NCBI GenBank assembly: GCA_050261515.1
Contig: JBLNDJ010000012.1
Location: forward strand, 66,217-130,216
Reading direction: 5' to 3'
Length of the DNA stretch: 64,000 nucleotides
DNA from: JBLNDJ01 sp050261515
GTDB taxonomy: Bacteria; Acidobacteriota; Terriglobia; Bryobacterales; Bryobacteraceae
The notes under the pieces are model-generated. The model was given only the letters and a program-made list of their open reading frames with translations, was not told the origin of the DNA and made no database searches. Position 1 is the first letter of the stretch. The number at the start of each line of letters is the position of its first letter. This document shows positions 35,531 to 43,410 of the stretch, piece after piece. Position numbers and translations under genes: made by a program.

Positions 35531-36157
35531 TCACTTTTTCGGGTATCCCACCGTCTGCGCGAGCAGAATGCGCTGTTCGGGGCGCAATTTGAGCTCCTTG
35601 GCGAGCGCGGCGCGATCGATGGTGCCGCGGATGACGGTTCCCAGCCCTTCCGAGGCGCAGTAGAGATACACGTTCTGGCCGATGAAGCCGGCGTCGGCCG
35701 CCGAGTAGAAAACCTTATCCTGCTCCGAGCCTCCCATGCGCGCGAAATCGGCGATGTAAACCAGGTTCAGCGGCGCGGTGCCGACGAAGCCCTGGCCGCC
35801 GGTGGCGGCTCGCAGATCGCCTGCCACGACCGGCTTCAGCGCGTGGGGCTTCGCGTCGTAGAGATAGACGCCTTCGGCCAGCGCGACGTAGATATCGATC
35901 TCCTGCGAGTTCATGGCCGAGGGCGCGGTGCGGCGTCCGTCGGGACGGTTCACGCCGAAGGCGGCCCAGAGGAGGTCGGAAAGAACCTGCGGCGAGAGCC
36001 TTTCGGGACTGAAGTCGCGCGTGGTTTTGCGGGCGTTCAGAGCCTGCATGAGCGGCTTGCCGGCGCCGGTCCGCGGTTTCGGAAGCTCGATGGGTTTGAG
36101 TTGCTGGCCGGCGAGCGCGAAGACGAACAGGAGAGACAGCAGCACGATTCGTTTCAT
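35531..36157 (-). CDS. SagB/ThcOx-type nitroreductase family protein, secreted
   Basis: 208 residues. A signal peptide ('IVLLSLLFVFALAG') precedes the FMN-binding nitroreductase fold: 'LNARKTTRDFSPERLSPQ', 'LLWAAFGVNR', 'GRRTAPSAMNSQEI' and 'YCASEGLGTVIRG'. SagB-like proteins are oxidoreductases; the exported ones have no settled substrate. A CATAAT hexamer on the minus strand (36165-36170) lies 7 bases before the ATG with no Shine-Dalgarno, so the mRNA may be leaderless. It is divergent from mtaC. Confidence 0.87.
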   Translation of the reverse strand: MKRIVLLSLLFVFALAGQQLKPIELPKPRTGAGKPLMQALNARKTTRDFSPERLSPQVLSDLLWAAFGVNRPDGRRTAPSAMNSQEIDIYVALAEGVYLYDAKPHALKPVVAGDLRAATGGQGFVGTAPLNLVYIADFARMGGSEQDKVFYSAADAGFIGQNVYLYCASEGLGTVIRGTIDRAALAKELKLRPEQRILLAQTVGYPKK

Positions 36158-36164
36158 AGGGTAG

Positions 36165-36170
36165 ATTATG
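36165..36170 (-). promoter_or_regulatory. -10 hexamer CATAAT before the nitroreductase start
   Basis: On the minus strand CATAAT is followed by seven bases and then the ATG at 36157. The position predicts a transcript beginning at or next to the start codon. Confidence 0.4.
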
Positions 36171-36220
36171 ACTCGGCGGAAATAATCATATGATATGATT
36201 TTTGGCGGAAGGCAGGCGCG

Positions 36221-36859
36221 ATGGTGAATCTTGACGGGTTGTATGACGCGGTCTTGGATGGCGATACCAAGGGCGCGGTTGCGGTGACGAAGGAGGCCCT
36301 TGGGGCGGGCGTCGATCCGATGGAGTTGGTCACCGGGCAGATGATGCGAGCGATGGATGAGGTCGGGCGGCGATTCGAGGCCGAGGAGTATTTTGTTCCC
36401 GAACTGCTGTTGTCGGCTCGGGCGATGAAGTCGGCGCTCGAGCTTGTCCGGCCGCTGCTGGCGGAGCGCGGCGCGAAGCCGGCGGGGAAGGTGGTCATCG
36501 GCACCGTCAAGGGCGACCTGCACGATATCGGGAAGAACCTGGTTGCTTCAATGCTCGAGGGCGCTGGGTTCGAGGTCACCGACCTCGGGACCGATGTTTC
36601 GGCGGAACGCTTCGTCGAGACGGCGAGGAGCACCGGCGCCGATATCGTCGCGCTCTCCGCCCTGCTGACGGTCACGATGCCTTCGATGCGGCGTGTGGTC
36701 GAGGCGCTCGGCGAGGCCGGGATGCGCGGCCGCGTGAAGGTCATGATCGGCGGCGCTCCGGTTACGCGCGAGTTCGCGCAGGAGATCGGCGCGGACGCCT
36801 ATAGCGAGAACGCCGCGGCGGCGGTGGCCGTGGCGAGGAAAGCGGTGACGGCGGCATGA
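36221..36859 (+). CDS. mtaC: Corrinoid (B12-binding) protein, MtaC-like
   Basis: 212 residues with two domains: an N-terminal helical cap (residues 1-85) and a Rossmann-like B12-binding domain with the base-off motif D-x-H-x-x-G in 'TVKGDLHDIGKNLV' (H101 as lower axial ligand), then 'DLGTDVSAERFVE' and 'VMIGGAPVT'. The corrinoid protein carries a methyl group from the partner methyltransferase to an acceptor. The next gene is MtaB-like and overlaps the stop by 4 bases. Confidence 0.9.
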   Translation: MVNLDGLYDAVLDGDTKGAVAVTKEALGAGVDPMELVTGQMMRAMDEVGRRFEAEEYFVPELLLSARAMKSALELVRPLLAERGAKPAGKVVIGTVKGDLHDIGKNLVASMLEGAGFEVTDLGTDVSAERFVETARSTGADIVALSALLTVTMPSMRRVVEALGEAGMRGRVKVMIGGAPVTREFAQEIGADAYSENAAAAVAVARKAVTAA

Positions 36860-38220
36860 CGGCGCTCGCGATCCCGAACGAAGAGGGCCTTGTTTTTGGC
36901 CGCGCTCCGCGTCCGGTGCGGTGCGGTTTCGATTTGACGATCGGCGGGGGCGAGGTGTACCCCGAGGTGAATTTCACGCTGCCGGCGATCGCCATCGAGA
37001 CAGCGACCTGGCCCAAAGTTCTCGAGCATTACGAGGACATCGCCGCACAGGTCGTGCGGCGCGCGACGGCGCTCAAAGTTCCGGGGCTGGTGCTCGAATT
37101 CGAACTGCTGCCCGCGATGACCGAGGTCCCGGAGTGGGGCGCGGAGATCACGGCGATCCTGCGCCGGCGCCTCGAGGAAGCTCATGCGAAGAGCGGACTT
37201 CGGTCGGCTCTGCGCGTGACACCGACGGACATGCGCGACCAGACGAAGCCTCCCGAGCTGCGCAGCGGCGCGGCGTGGGAGAAGGTCAGGCGCAGCTTCG
37301 AGCTGTGCATCGCGGCCGGGGCGGACATCGTCTCGATCGAATCGGTGGGCGGCAAGGAAGTTCACGACCAGGCGCTCATGTTCGGTGACGTGCAGGGCAT
37401 TCTGTTCGCGCTCGGCGTGCTCGCTCCGCGCGATATGGCGTGGCTGTGGGCGGAGATCGTGGCGTTGTGCAAAGGCACGCGGGCCGTGCCGGGCGGGGAT
37501 TCCGCGTGCGGGTTCGCGAACACGGCGATGCAGTTGGCGCACCAGAAAATGCTGCCTGAGGCGCTGGCGGCGGTGGTGCGCGCGGCTTCGGCCGTACGGA
37601 GCCTGGCGGCCTTCGAGCAGGGCGCGGTGGGCCCGTCCAAGGACTGCGCTTATGAAGGCCCGATCCTGAAGGCCATCACGGGCTGCCCGATTGCGATGGA
37701 GGGCAAGTCGGCTACGTGCGCGCACTTCAGCCCGGTCGGGAACGTCGCGGCGGCGATGTGCGATTTGTGGAGCAACGAGTCCGTCCAGAATATACGCCTG
37801 CTTTCCGGAAACGCTCCGGAGGCGTACACGGAGCTGCTCGCTTACGATTGCCGGCTCATGAACACGGCGGCTCGGCAGGGCGGGGCGAAGGCGCTGCGGG
37901 ACTGGCTGACGGAGTCCGACCAATGGCTGAGCCCGCAGGCCGCGGTGCTCTCGCCAACGGCTACGATCCGGATTGCAGGGCGAATCGCCGCCGAGCGCGA
38001 TCCGTACCGGCGCACGCTTGCCGCCGCGGAAGAAGCCCTAGCGATTCTGCGCGAAGGAGCGGCGGAGGCGCGGTGGACGCCTTCGCGCAAAGAGAGCCAG
38101 TGGCTCGACCGCATCGACGCCGCGATTGCCGCGATGCCGGCCGATGAGCAAGGCGCGCTGGCGTGGGCCGCGGAGACCTACGGCGCGTTGTTCGATCGGG
38201 CGAGCTACGGGCTGGCATAG
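36856..38220 (+). CDS. mtaB: Methanol:corrinoid methyltransferase-like protein, MtaB family
   Basis: 454 residues, the same size as archaeal MtaB, with colinear motifs: 'GFDLTIGGGEVYPEVNF', 'PEWGAEITAIL', 'DIVSIESVGGKEV' (E162), 'GGDSACGFANTAM' (C218), 'GAVGPSKDCAYEGPI' (C264) and 'MEGKSATCAH'. The three marked residues correspond to the zinc ligands of MtaB. The enzyme moves the methyl of methanol (or a related one-carbon donor) to the corrinoid protein encoded directly upstream. No methyl-CoM enzyme is nearby, so the final acceptor is unknown; tetrahydrofolate is one option. Confidence 0.88.
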   Translation: MTALAIPNEEGLVFGRAPRPVRCGFDLTIGGGEVYPEVNFTLPAIAIETATWPKVLEHYEDIAAQVVRRATALKVPGLVLEFELLPAMTEVPEWGAEITAILRRRLEEAHAKSGLRSALRVTPTDMRDQTKPPELRSGAAWEKVRRSFELCIAAGADIVSIESVGGKEVHDQALMFGDVQGILFALGVLAPRDMAWLWAEIVALCKGTRAVPGGDSACGFANTAMQLAHQKMLPEALAAVVRAASAVRSLAAFEQGAVGPSKDCAYEGPILKAITGCPIAMEGKSATCAHFSPVGNVAAAMCDLWSNESVQNIRLLSGNAPEAYTELLAYDCRLMNTAARQGGAKALRDWLTESDQWLSPQAAVLSPTATIRIAGRIAAERDPYRRTLAAAEEALAILREGAAEARWTPSRKESQWLDRIDAAIAAMPADEQGALAWAAETYGALFDRASYGLA

Positions 38221-38300
38221 GCCCGCGAGGGTATGCTCCCGCTGGTGGTGTACACTGAAGGAGTTGGAGGTGGGTCTTCTCGAGTCGCTCTATCGGGAAC

Positions 38301-39068
38301 ATTCCGGCGTCCCTTCGCCTGCTTCTGAACAAGAGTGCCTCCACGCTGTTCAACCTCGTTTTCCCGGATGAGTGCCGTATTTGCGGCCATTCCCTCGACA
38401 ATTTCTCGCGCGTGCCGGTGTGCCCGGCGTGCCTGGCGGCGCCCGAGCCGATGGCGGCGGAGTTCTTCTGCTCCTGCTGCCGCGCGCCGTTCCTGAACGC
38501 GGCGCCGCTCGATGAGGAAGGCCGGTGTCCCTTGTGCCGGCGCGGCATACTGGGGTTCGACGCGGCGTATTCCTACGGTGCGTACGAGGGCGCGCTTCGG
38601 GAACTCATTCATCTTTTCAAGTACGCGAAGATCAAGCCGCTGGCCGGGCGCCTCGGGAAACTGATCGCTTCGGCGATTCCGCGCGATCAGGCGTTCGACC
38701 TGATCGTGCCGGTGCCGCTGCACTGGCGGCGCAGGATGGGGCGCGGGTTCAACCAGTCGGAACTGCTGGCGGACGCAGTCGCGCGGCGGTACGGCGCGCG
38801 GGCCGTGAACGCGATGCGGCGGAAGCGTTCGACGGCGGTGCAGGCGGGGCTCACCAATTCGAAGCGGCGGCTGAACGTGGCGGGCGCCTTTGCGGTCCGG
38901 AGGAGGGAGGCCGTCGAAGGCCGCCGGGTCCTGCTGGTAGACGATGTGATGACGACGGGCGCGACGCTTTCCGCATGCGCGGGCGCGCTCAAGCGGGCCG
39001 GAGCGCGCTACGTGGCGGTGCTGACTCTGGCGCGCGTGGACCGCCGGGCCGGAGTGGGAGTTTCATGA
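38301..39068 (+). CDS. comF: ComF-like phosphoribosyltransferase family protein, start codon unclear
   Basis: The coding frame is open from 38259. It includes the typical N-terminal Cys pairs ('FPDECRICGH', 'VPVCPACL', 'FFCSCCRAPF', 'CPLCRRG'), which requires a start before 38340, but the only canonical start is GTG 38412. The ATT at 38301 is a guess. Later come 'LIHLFKYAKIKPLAGRL' and the PRPP-binding motif 'VLLVDDVMTTGATL'. ComF-type proteins are linked to DNA uptake in other bacteria; the biochemical role is unsettled. Its stop overlaps the HNH gene start. Confidence 0.75.
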   Translation: MPASLRLLLNKSASTLFNLVFPDECRICGHSLDNFSRVPVCPACLAAPEPMAAEFFCSCCRAPFLNAAPLDEEGRCPLCRRGILGFDAAYSYGAYEGALRELIHLFKYAKIKPLAGRLGKLIASAIPRDQAFDLIVPVPLHWRRRMGRGFNQSELLADAVARRYGARAVNAMRRKRSTAVQAGLTNSKRRLNVAGAFAVRRREAVEGRRVLLVDDVMTTGATLSACAGALKRAGARYVAVLTLARVDRRAGVGVS

Positions 39069-39601
39069 TGCCGGGTTGGAACGGGAACGGGCTGCAAAAG
39101 CCCGTACTGGTGCTGAACGCCAGCTTTGAGCCGATCAATATCTGCGCGGCGCGGCGCGCGCTGATCCTCATCCTGAAGGGAGTCGCGCAGCCGGAGGAGT
39201 TTTCCTCGACGCTGCTGCATTCGGCGCGCCAGTCGCTCAAGTTGCCGTCTGTCATCCGCCTGCTCGAATACCGGCGCATTCCGCACCAGACGCGCGCGTT
39301 GTCGCGCAAGAACATCCTGATGCGCGACCGCTACACGTGCCAGTATTGCTTCAAGACTCTGCCTTCGGGCGAGTTGACGCTCGACCATGTGCTGCCGCGC
39401 TCACGCAAGGGCGAGACGACTTGGGAGAACCTGGTGGCGTGCTGCCATTCGTGCAACAACCGGAAGGGCAGCCACACGCCGGAGGAAGTCGGGATGAAGC
39501 TGGCGCGCCCGCCCAAGCCGTTCAGCCTGCACACGAGCCGCCACCTCATGCGTTTGCTCGGGCGCAGCGACGAGAAGTGGCGGAAGTACCTGTTCTACTA
39601 G
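39065..39601 (+). CDS. HNH endonuclease family protein
   Basis: 178 residues. The C-terminal half holds the HNH zinc motif: 'CQYCFKTL', 'ELTLDHVLPRSRKGETTWENLV', split here by key residues DH and N, then 'CCHSCNNRKGSHTPEE'. The N-terminal part ('VLVLNASFEPINICAARRA') is typical of a group of stand-alone HNH proteins found widely in bacteria. The substrate is unknown. It is coupled to comF (ATGA), and its last four bases overlap the convergent infC. Confidence 0.9.
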   Translation: MMPGWNGNGLQKPVLVLNASFEPINICAARRALILILKGVAQPEEFSSTLLHSARQSLKLPSVIRLLEYRRIPHQTRALSRKNILMRDRYTCQYCFKTLPSGELTLDHVLPRSRKGETTWENLVACCHSCNNRKGSHTPEEVGMKLARPPKPFSLHTSRHLMRLLGRSDEKWRKYLFY

Positions 39602-40209
39602 GGCCGGCCGCCTGCGCCCTGGGGAGGAACTCCGCCGGCCGGGGCCGCGGCCTTGGGCTTCTCCTTCTCCTTCTTCACAGGGCTGATGATCACGTGCGCG
39701 TTGCGGCCTTCGAGCCTCGGATGGCCTTCGATGGCTCCGTATTGCGCCAGGTCCCTGGCGAAGCGCAGCAGCAGTTTCTGGCCTAGATCGACGTGCGCGA
39801 TCTCGCGTCCGCGGAACTGCACGACGGCTTTGACGCGGTTGCCTTCTTCGAGGAAGCGGATCGCGTGGTTCTTCTTGAAGTCGTAGTCGTGGTCGTCGGT
39901 GTTGGGCCGGAACTTGAGTTCCTTGACCTGGATCACGTGCTGCTTCTTCTTGGCTTCCTGCTGTTTCTTCTTGTTTTCGTACTGCCACTGGCCATAATCC
40001 ATGGCCTTGGCGACAGGAGGGTCGGCGGTCGGGGCGATCAGGATCAGATCGAGTCCCAATTCCTGGGCCCGGCGGATGGCGGCCTGCGTCGGCATGACCT
40101 CGACGTGGCCGTCCGGGAAGACCGCACGCACTTCGCGCGCGCGGATCGCCTCGTTGACGTTTTCCCGGATTCGGGGTCTACGCGGTGGATACTGTCTACC
40201 TGGATACAT
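39598..40209 (-). CDS. infC: Translation initiation factor IF-3
   Basis: 203 residues. The N-terminal domain begins 'RIRENVNEAIRAREVRAV', then comes the linker 'AKAMDYGQWQYENKKK' and the C-terminal domain with 'VQVKELKFRPN'-type sequence ('HVIQVKELKFRPN'), 'FLEEGNRVKAVVQFRGRE' and 'HVIISP'. IF-3 checks initiator tRNA and start codon on the 30S subunit. A Pro/Ala/Gly-rich tail of about 20 residues is extra. rpmI and rplT, which often follow infC, are not here: the HNH gene is convergent instead. Confidence 0.95.
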   Translation of the reverse strand: MYPGRQYPPRRPRIRENVNEAIRAREVRAVFPDGHVEVMPTQAAIRRAQELGLDLILIAPTADPPVAKAMDYGQWQYENKKKQQEAKKKQHVIQVKELKFRPNTDDHDYDFKKNHAIRFLEEGNRVKAVVQFRGREIAHVDLGQKLLLRFARDLAQYGAIEGHPRLEGRNAHVIISPVKKEKEKPKAAAPAGGVPPQGAGGRP

Positions 40210-40517
40210 GCGGTGTTTTCATTTAGGTTGGCGTAGGCATTAGGGACGCACAGTTGAGGTGCGGGGTTTGGCCGTGCTGAATCGTTCGCGGTCCCTGAGC
40301 ATTCGTGAGGTGCTTCCATAAGATAACCCAAACACGGGTTCGTAAGCAATGGGGCAGCCTGGGGTGTCCGGGGACAAAGGGGCGTGGCGGGAGGTCCGCC
40401 GCACCGGGGCGGATTAACGGTTAGGGTACCGGTGGACGGTACTGAGACTGTTATGGATGTTTAATTGTGACGGGAATCCGCGCGAGAGCTTATAATTCTG
40501 ACAGTCCACAAAATTGA
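40210..40517. other. Intergenic region between divergent infC and the kinase-like gene
   Basis: No coding sequence is convincing in 308 bases. On the minus side it should contain the infC promoter and leader; a small stem AACCC/GGGTT is at about 40326-40341. On the plus side a perfect TATAAT is at 40491-40496, 21 bases before the ATG of the next gene, with only a weak -35 (TTGTGA at 40465). Confidence 0.55.
40491..40496 (+). promoter_or_regulatory. -10 hexamer TATAAT upstream of the kinase-like gene
   Basis: A perfect TATAAT 21 bases before the ATG at 40518. TTGTGA at 40465-40470 is 20 bases upstream, longer than the ideal spacing, so the -35 is doubtful. Confidence 0.5.
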
Positions 40518-41195
40518 ATGTCTCCTTCTTTAGCGTATGCTGCCATGCCGGCGCGCGAAAAGCAGGCCTACGAACCCGCTACGGTCGTAAGGCGACTTGC
40601 CCAAGAACTCCGGCAACCGCTCGGCACAGTTGAATCGATTTCCCATTACCTGAACATGGTTCTCCCGCGCGCGGACGGTAAAGCGCGGCGGCAACTGGGG
40701 AAACTCCAGGACGAAGTGCGGCATATGCACTGGATTCTGGCCGACGCGCTGCATTTTTTGCAGGCGGCGCCCCTGTGTCCTCAGCTCCTGGACCTGACCG
40801 AAGTCGTCTCGAAAAACCTGCTCGACTGGGACTCGCTCCAGCTCGATCTGGACCCCGAGCTGCCGCTGGCGCGGCTCGATCTGGAGCAGATGGAGCACCT
40901 GATCCGGAACACGCTTACGTTCTTCCGGCGCATTTCGGCTCCGGGGCGGTCCGTGCGGCTGCGGACCTATTCGGCGGAGGGCGAAGTGGTGTTGTCGATC
41001 TCGTCGGATTCGCTGGAGTTCACGCCGGAGGATCTGGAGCCGCTGTTCGATCCCTTTGAAGGGAGTTTTCCCGCGGGATCGGGGCTGGCGCTGGCCAGCG
41101 CGCGGAAAATCGCCGAGGCCCACGGGGCGCGCCTGAGGGTGGTGCCGGAGCCGCCGAGGAGCCTGGCGCTCACGATCGCGTTCGCCGCGGCTTGA
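40518..41195 (+). CDS. Histidine-kinase-like ATPase-domain protein lacking the acceptor His
   Basis: 225 residues. A dimerisation-like helical pair (residues 20-85) precedes a small HATPase_c domain with an N-box-like 'EQMEHLIRNTLTF' and a G-box-like 'FPAGSGLALASARKIAEAHGA'. Where histidine kinases have H-E-L-R-x-P-L, this protein has 'QELRQPL', so the phospho-acceptor is Gln29. It has no sensor or membrane segment. It may be a pseudokinase or an adapter, or it may hydrolyse ATP without phosphotransfer. Its last 229 bases are antisense to the MobB-like gene. Confidence 0.8.
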   Translation: MSPSLAYAAMPAREKQAYEPATVVRRLAQELRQPLGTVESISHYLNMVLPRADGKARRQLGKLQDEVRHMHWILADALHFLQAAPLCPQLLDLTEVVSKNLLDWDSLQLDLDPELPLARLDLEQMEHLIRNTLTFFRRISAPGRSVRLRTYSAEGEVVLSISSDSLEFTPEDLEPLFDPFEGSFPAGSGLALASARKIAEAHGARLRVVPEPPRSLALTIAFAAA

Positions 41196-41563
41196 GGTTC
41201 GGGCCGGGCGGAGGCCGAAGAGCCCTCCGTCCGGAGGAACAGGTCCGGACGGATAAACTCGAGCACACGCGTGGATTCGAGGATTGCATGCGGGGTGCGG
41301 CTGAGGAGCGCTCGCAGGTCCTGGATCGCGTCTTCGAGATTGCCCTGAACGAGGTAGGCGCGGGCCGCGCCGGCTCGCAGATAGCGTGAGGTGTCGTGCG
41401 CGCCGGCGGAGTCCTTTTCCTCGATGAGGGCCGCGGGCCCGGCGTGCCGGTGGCCGCTGATTTTGACCGCGGTCCAGCGCGCTTCGGGGAAGGTGCGGAT
41501 CAGTTCGCAGACCAGCGTGGTCTTGCCGGTTTTACGGCCGTGGCCCCCGACTACGATCACCAT
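40967..41563 (-). CDS. MobB-like P-loop protein with altered C-terminus
   Basis: 198 residues. The N-terminus has the P-loop 'GGHGRKTGKTTLVC', then 'WTAVKISGHRH' and 'SRYLRAGAARAYLV', as in MobB-type proteins that bind GTP and aid molybdenum cofactor maturation. Resemblance ends near 'RPDLFL'; the remaining 75 or so residues are Ser/Ala/Arg-rich and lie antisense to the kinase-like gene, so the natural 3' end has probably been lost. The start overlaps the lpxD end by 32 bases. Confidence 0.6.
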   Translation of the reverse strand: MVIVVGGHGRKTGKTTLVCELIRTFPEARWTAVKISGHRHAGPAALIEEKDSAGAHDTSRYLRAGAARAYLVQGNLEDAIQDLRALLSRTPHAILESTRVLEFIRPDLFLRTEGSSASARPEPQAAANAIVSARLLGGSGTTLRRAPWASAIFRALASASPDPAGKLPSKGSNSGSRSSGVNSSESDEIDNTTSPSAE

Positions 41564-42590
41564 ATCCAGCGGCCTCCAGTTCTTCCAGGCGCCGCTTGAG
41601 CTCGCCCAGTTCCTTGCGAAGCTCGGGAAGGCGGCCCAGGTTCGCCAGTTGCTCCAGATGCTCGCGGAGCGGGCGCGCGGGCGTGCCCCACACAGGCGCG
41701 CCGGCGCGTACGATCTTCGAGGTGAGGATGCCTGAGCCCGAGCCAACCACGGCGCGGCTCTCGATGCGGGCCTTGTCGCCGACTCCGACCTTTCCCCCGA
41801 TGACGGCGTAATCGCCGACTTCGACGCCGCCCGAAAATCCGGTCTGGGCCGCGACGACCACGTGGCGGCCGATGCGGCAGTTGTGGGCTACGTGGACCAT
41901 GTTGTCGAGCTTTGTGCCTTCGCCGATCCAGGTGACGCCCAGGGCCGCGCGGTCCACGCACGAGTTTGCGCCGATCTCGACGTCGTTTTCGATGACGACG
42001 CGGCCCACCTGCGGGAACTTCTCGTAGCGGTCCCCGGCGAAGACGAAGCCGAAACCGTCGGCTCCGATTACCGAGCCCGAGTGCAGGATGGCCCGCTCCC
42101 CGATCTCGACGTTGTCGTAGAGCGTGACGTTGGCGTGAAGCGTCGAGCCCGAGCCGATCGTGACGCCGCGCCCGATCGCGCAGCCGGCTCCGATGCGGCA
42201 GTTCGCGCCGATGCGCGCGCCTTCGCCGACGCTCGCGTGCGGGCCGATCGAACAACCCGCGCCGATTTGCGCGCTTTGGGCGACGGAGGCACTTGGGTCG
42301 ATTCCCGGGCAGGCCGGCGCGGGCGGGTAGAGGCGCTCGAGCGCGCGTGCGAAAGCGGCGCGCGGGGCGGCCGCGCGGATGACGGTGCGGGAGCCGGGGT
42401 TCGGAAATTCGGGCGGAACGATGAGGCAGCCGGCGGCGGAGGATTGCGCGCTGAGGGCGGCCTTGCGGTTGCCGACGAAGGAGAGATCGGCGGCCCCGGC
42501 GGATTCAAGCGGCGAAGCCGCGGCGATCTCCTTGTCTCCTTCGCCTTCGAAAGGTGCTTCGAGCCACTCCGCCAGTTCGCGAACGCGCAT
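41532..42590 (-). CDS. lpxD: UDP-3-O-acylglucosamine N-acyltransferase LpxD
   Basis: 352 residues: an N-terminal uridine-binding domain (about 1-100, 'AAASPLESAGAADLSFVGN'), a long left-handed beta-helix of hexapeptide repeats (100-310), and a C-terminal helical segment ('LEQLANLGRLPELRKELGELK'). The catalytic His is in 'MVHVAHNCRIG'. It adds the N-linked acyl chain in lipid A synthesis. lpxA is divergent with only 25 bases between the start codons. Confidence 0.95.
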   Translation of the reverse strand: MRVRELAEWLEAPFEGEGDKEIAAASPLESAGAADLSFVGNRKAALSAQSSAAGCLIVPPEFPNPGSRTVIRAAAPRAAFARALERLYPPAPACPGIDPSASVAQSAQIGAGCSIGPHASVGEGARIGANCRIGAGCAIGRGVTIGSGSTLHANVTLYDNVEIGERAILHSGSVIGADGFGFVFAGDRYEKFPQVGRVVIENDVEIGANSCVDRAALGVTWIGEGTKLDNMVHVAHNCRIGRHVVVAAQTGFSGGVEVGDYAVIGGKVGVGDKARIESRAVVGSGSGILTSKIVRAGAPVWGTPARPLREHLEQLANLGRLPELRKELGELKRRLEELEAAGYGDRSRGPRP

Positions 42591-42601
42591 GTGCTACAGG
42601 C

Positions 42602-42608
42602 TATGATA
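42602..42608. promoter_or_regulatory. Shared, symmetric -10 element of divergent lpxD and lpxA
   Basis: TATGAT (42602-42607) on the plus strand lies 8 bases before lpxA's ATG. TATCAT on the minus strand (42608-42603) lies 12 bases before lpxD's ATG. The two hexamers share five bases. Neither gene has a Shine-Dalgarno sequence in the 25-base gap. Confidence 0.5.
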
Positions 42609-42615
42609 CAAAGTT

Positions 42616-43410
42616 ATGCCCATAGACCCCTCGGCCGCCGTGGCGCCCACTGCGCGGATCGATCCGGAGGCGAACATCGGTCCGCAGGTCGTCATCGGGG
42701 AGTTTTGCGTCATTGAGAAGGACGTCTCGATCGGCGCCTACAGCCGGCTGGAGCCGTACGTGTATGTCAAGCGGTGGACGACTATCGGGGAGCGGAACGA
42801 GATCTCGGCGGGGGCGGCGTTGGGGACGGATCCGTTCGACAAGGTCTTTTCGGGCGAGCGCAGCTATTTGCGCATCGGCAACGGCAACAAGATCCGCGAG
42901 CACTTCACGATTTCACGCGGCACGAAGCCGGAGTCGGTCACGGAGGTGGGCGACGGGAACTTCATCATGAGTTCCGGCCACATCGCGCACAATTGCCGCG
43001 TGGGCAACGACACCGTGATCGCGAGCTGCGCGCTGCTGGCGGGGTACGTGGAGGTGGAGGACCAGGCGTTCATTTCGGGCGGCGTGGTGGTGCACCAGTT
43101 CTCGAAGATCGGGCGGCTGGCGATGATCGGCGGGAACACTCGCGTGAACAGCGATGTGCCGCCGTATTTTCTGTACTCCGGCTTCAATGTGGAGCCGATG
43201 GGGCTGAACGTGGTCGGGCTGAAGCGCGCCGGGTTCTCGGTTGCGGAGATCGCGGCGCTGAAGAAGGCCTATCGCATTTTGTTTCGATCGGGGATGAAGT
43301 TGGCCGAAGCGCTGGCGTGCATTGAGGCTGAGGCTGCGACGGAACATACGCGGCACCTGGTGGAGTTCATTCGCTCGAGCGAGCGCGGTATTTGCAGAGA
43401 AGGGAAGTAG
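42616..43410 (+). CDS. lpxA: Acyl-ACP--UDP-N-acetylglucosamine O-acyltransferase LpxA
   Basis: 264 residues, the usual size. It opens with hexapeptide repeats ('IDPEANIGPQVVIGEF') forming a beta-helix, has the catalytic His in 'GHIAHNCRVGNDTVIA', and a helical C-terminus ('AEIAALKKAYRILFRSGMK'). It catalyses the first step of lipid A synthesis. The last 44 bases overlap the convergent serine hydrolase gene. Its start is 8 bases after a -10 hexamer, so it may be leaderless. Confidence 0.95.
   Translation: MPIDPSAAVAPTARIDPEANIGPQVVIGEFCVIEKDVSIGAYSRLEPYVYVKRWTTIGERNEISAGAALGTDPFDKVFSGERSYLRIGNGNKIREHFTISRGTKPESVTEVGDGNFIMSSGHIAHNCRVGNDTVIASCALLAGYVEVEDQAFISGGVVVHQFSKIGRLAMIGGNTRVNSDVPPYFLYSGFNVEPMGLNVVGLKRAGFSVAEIAALKKAYRILFRSGMKLAEALACIEAEAATEHTRHLVEFIRSSERGICREGK

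Noticed and set aside
40044..40349. Minus-strand frame upstream of infC as a small leader gene
   Set aside because: It runs into infC in another frame and has no Shine-Dalgarno or conserved sequence.
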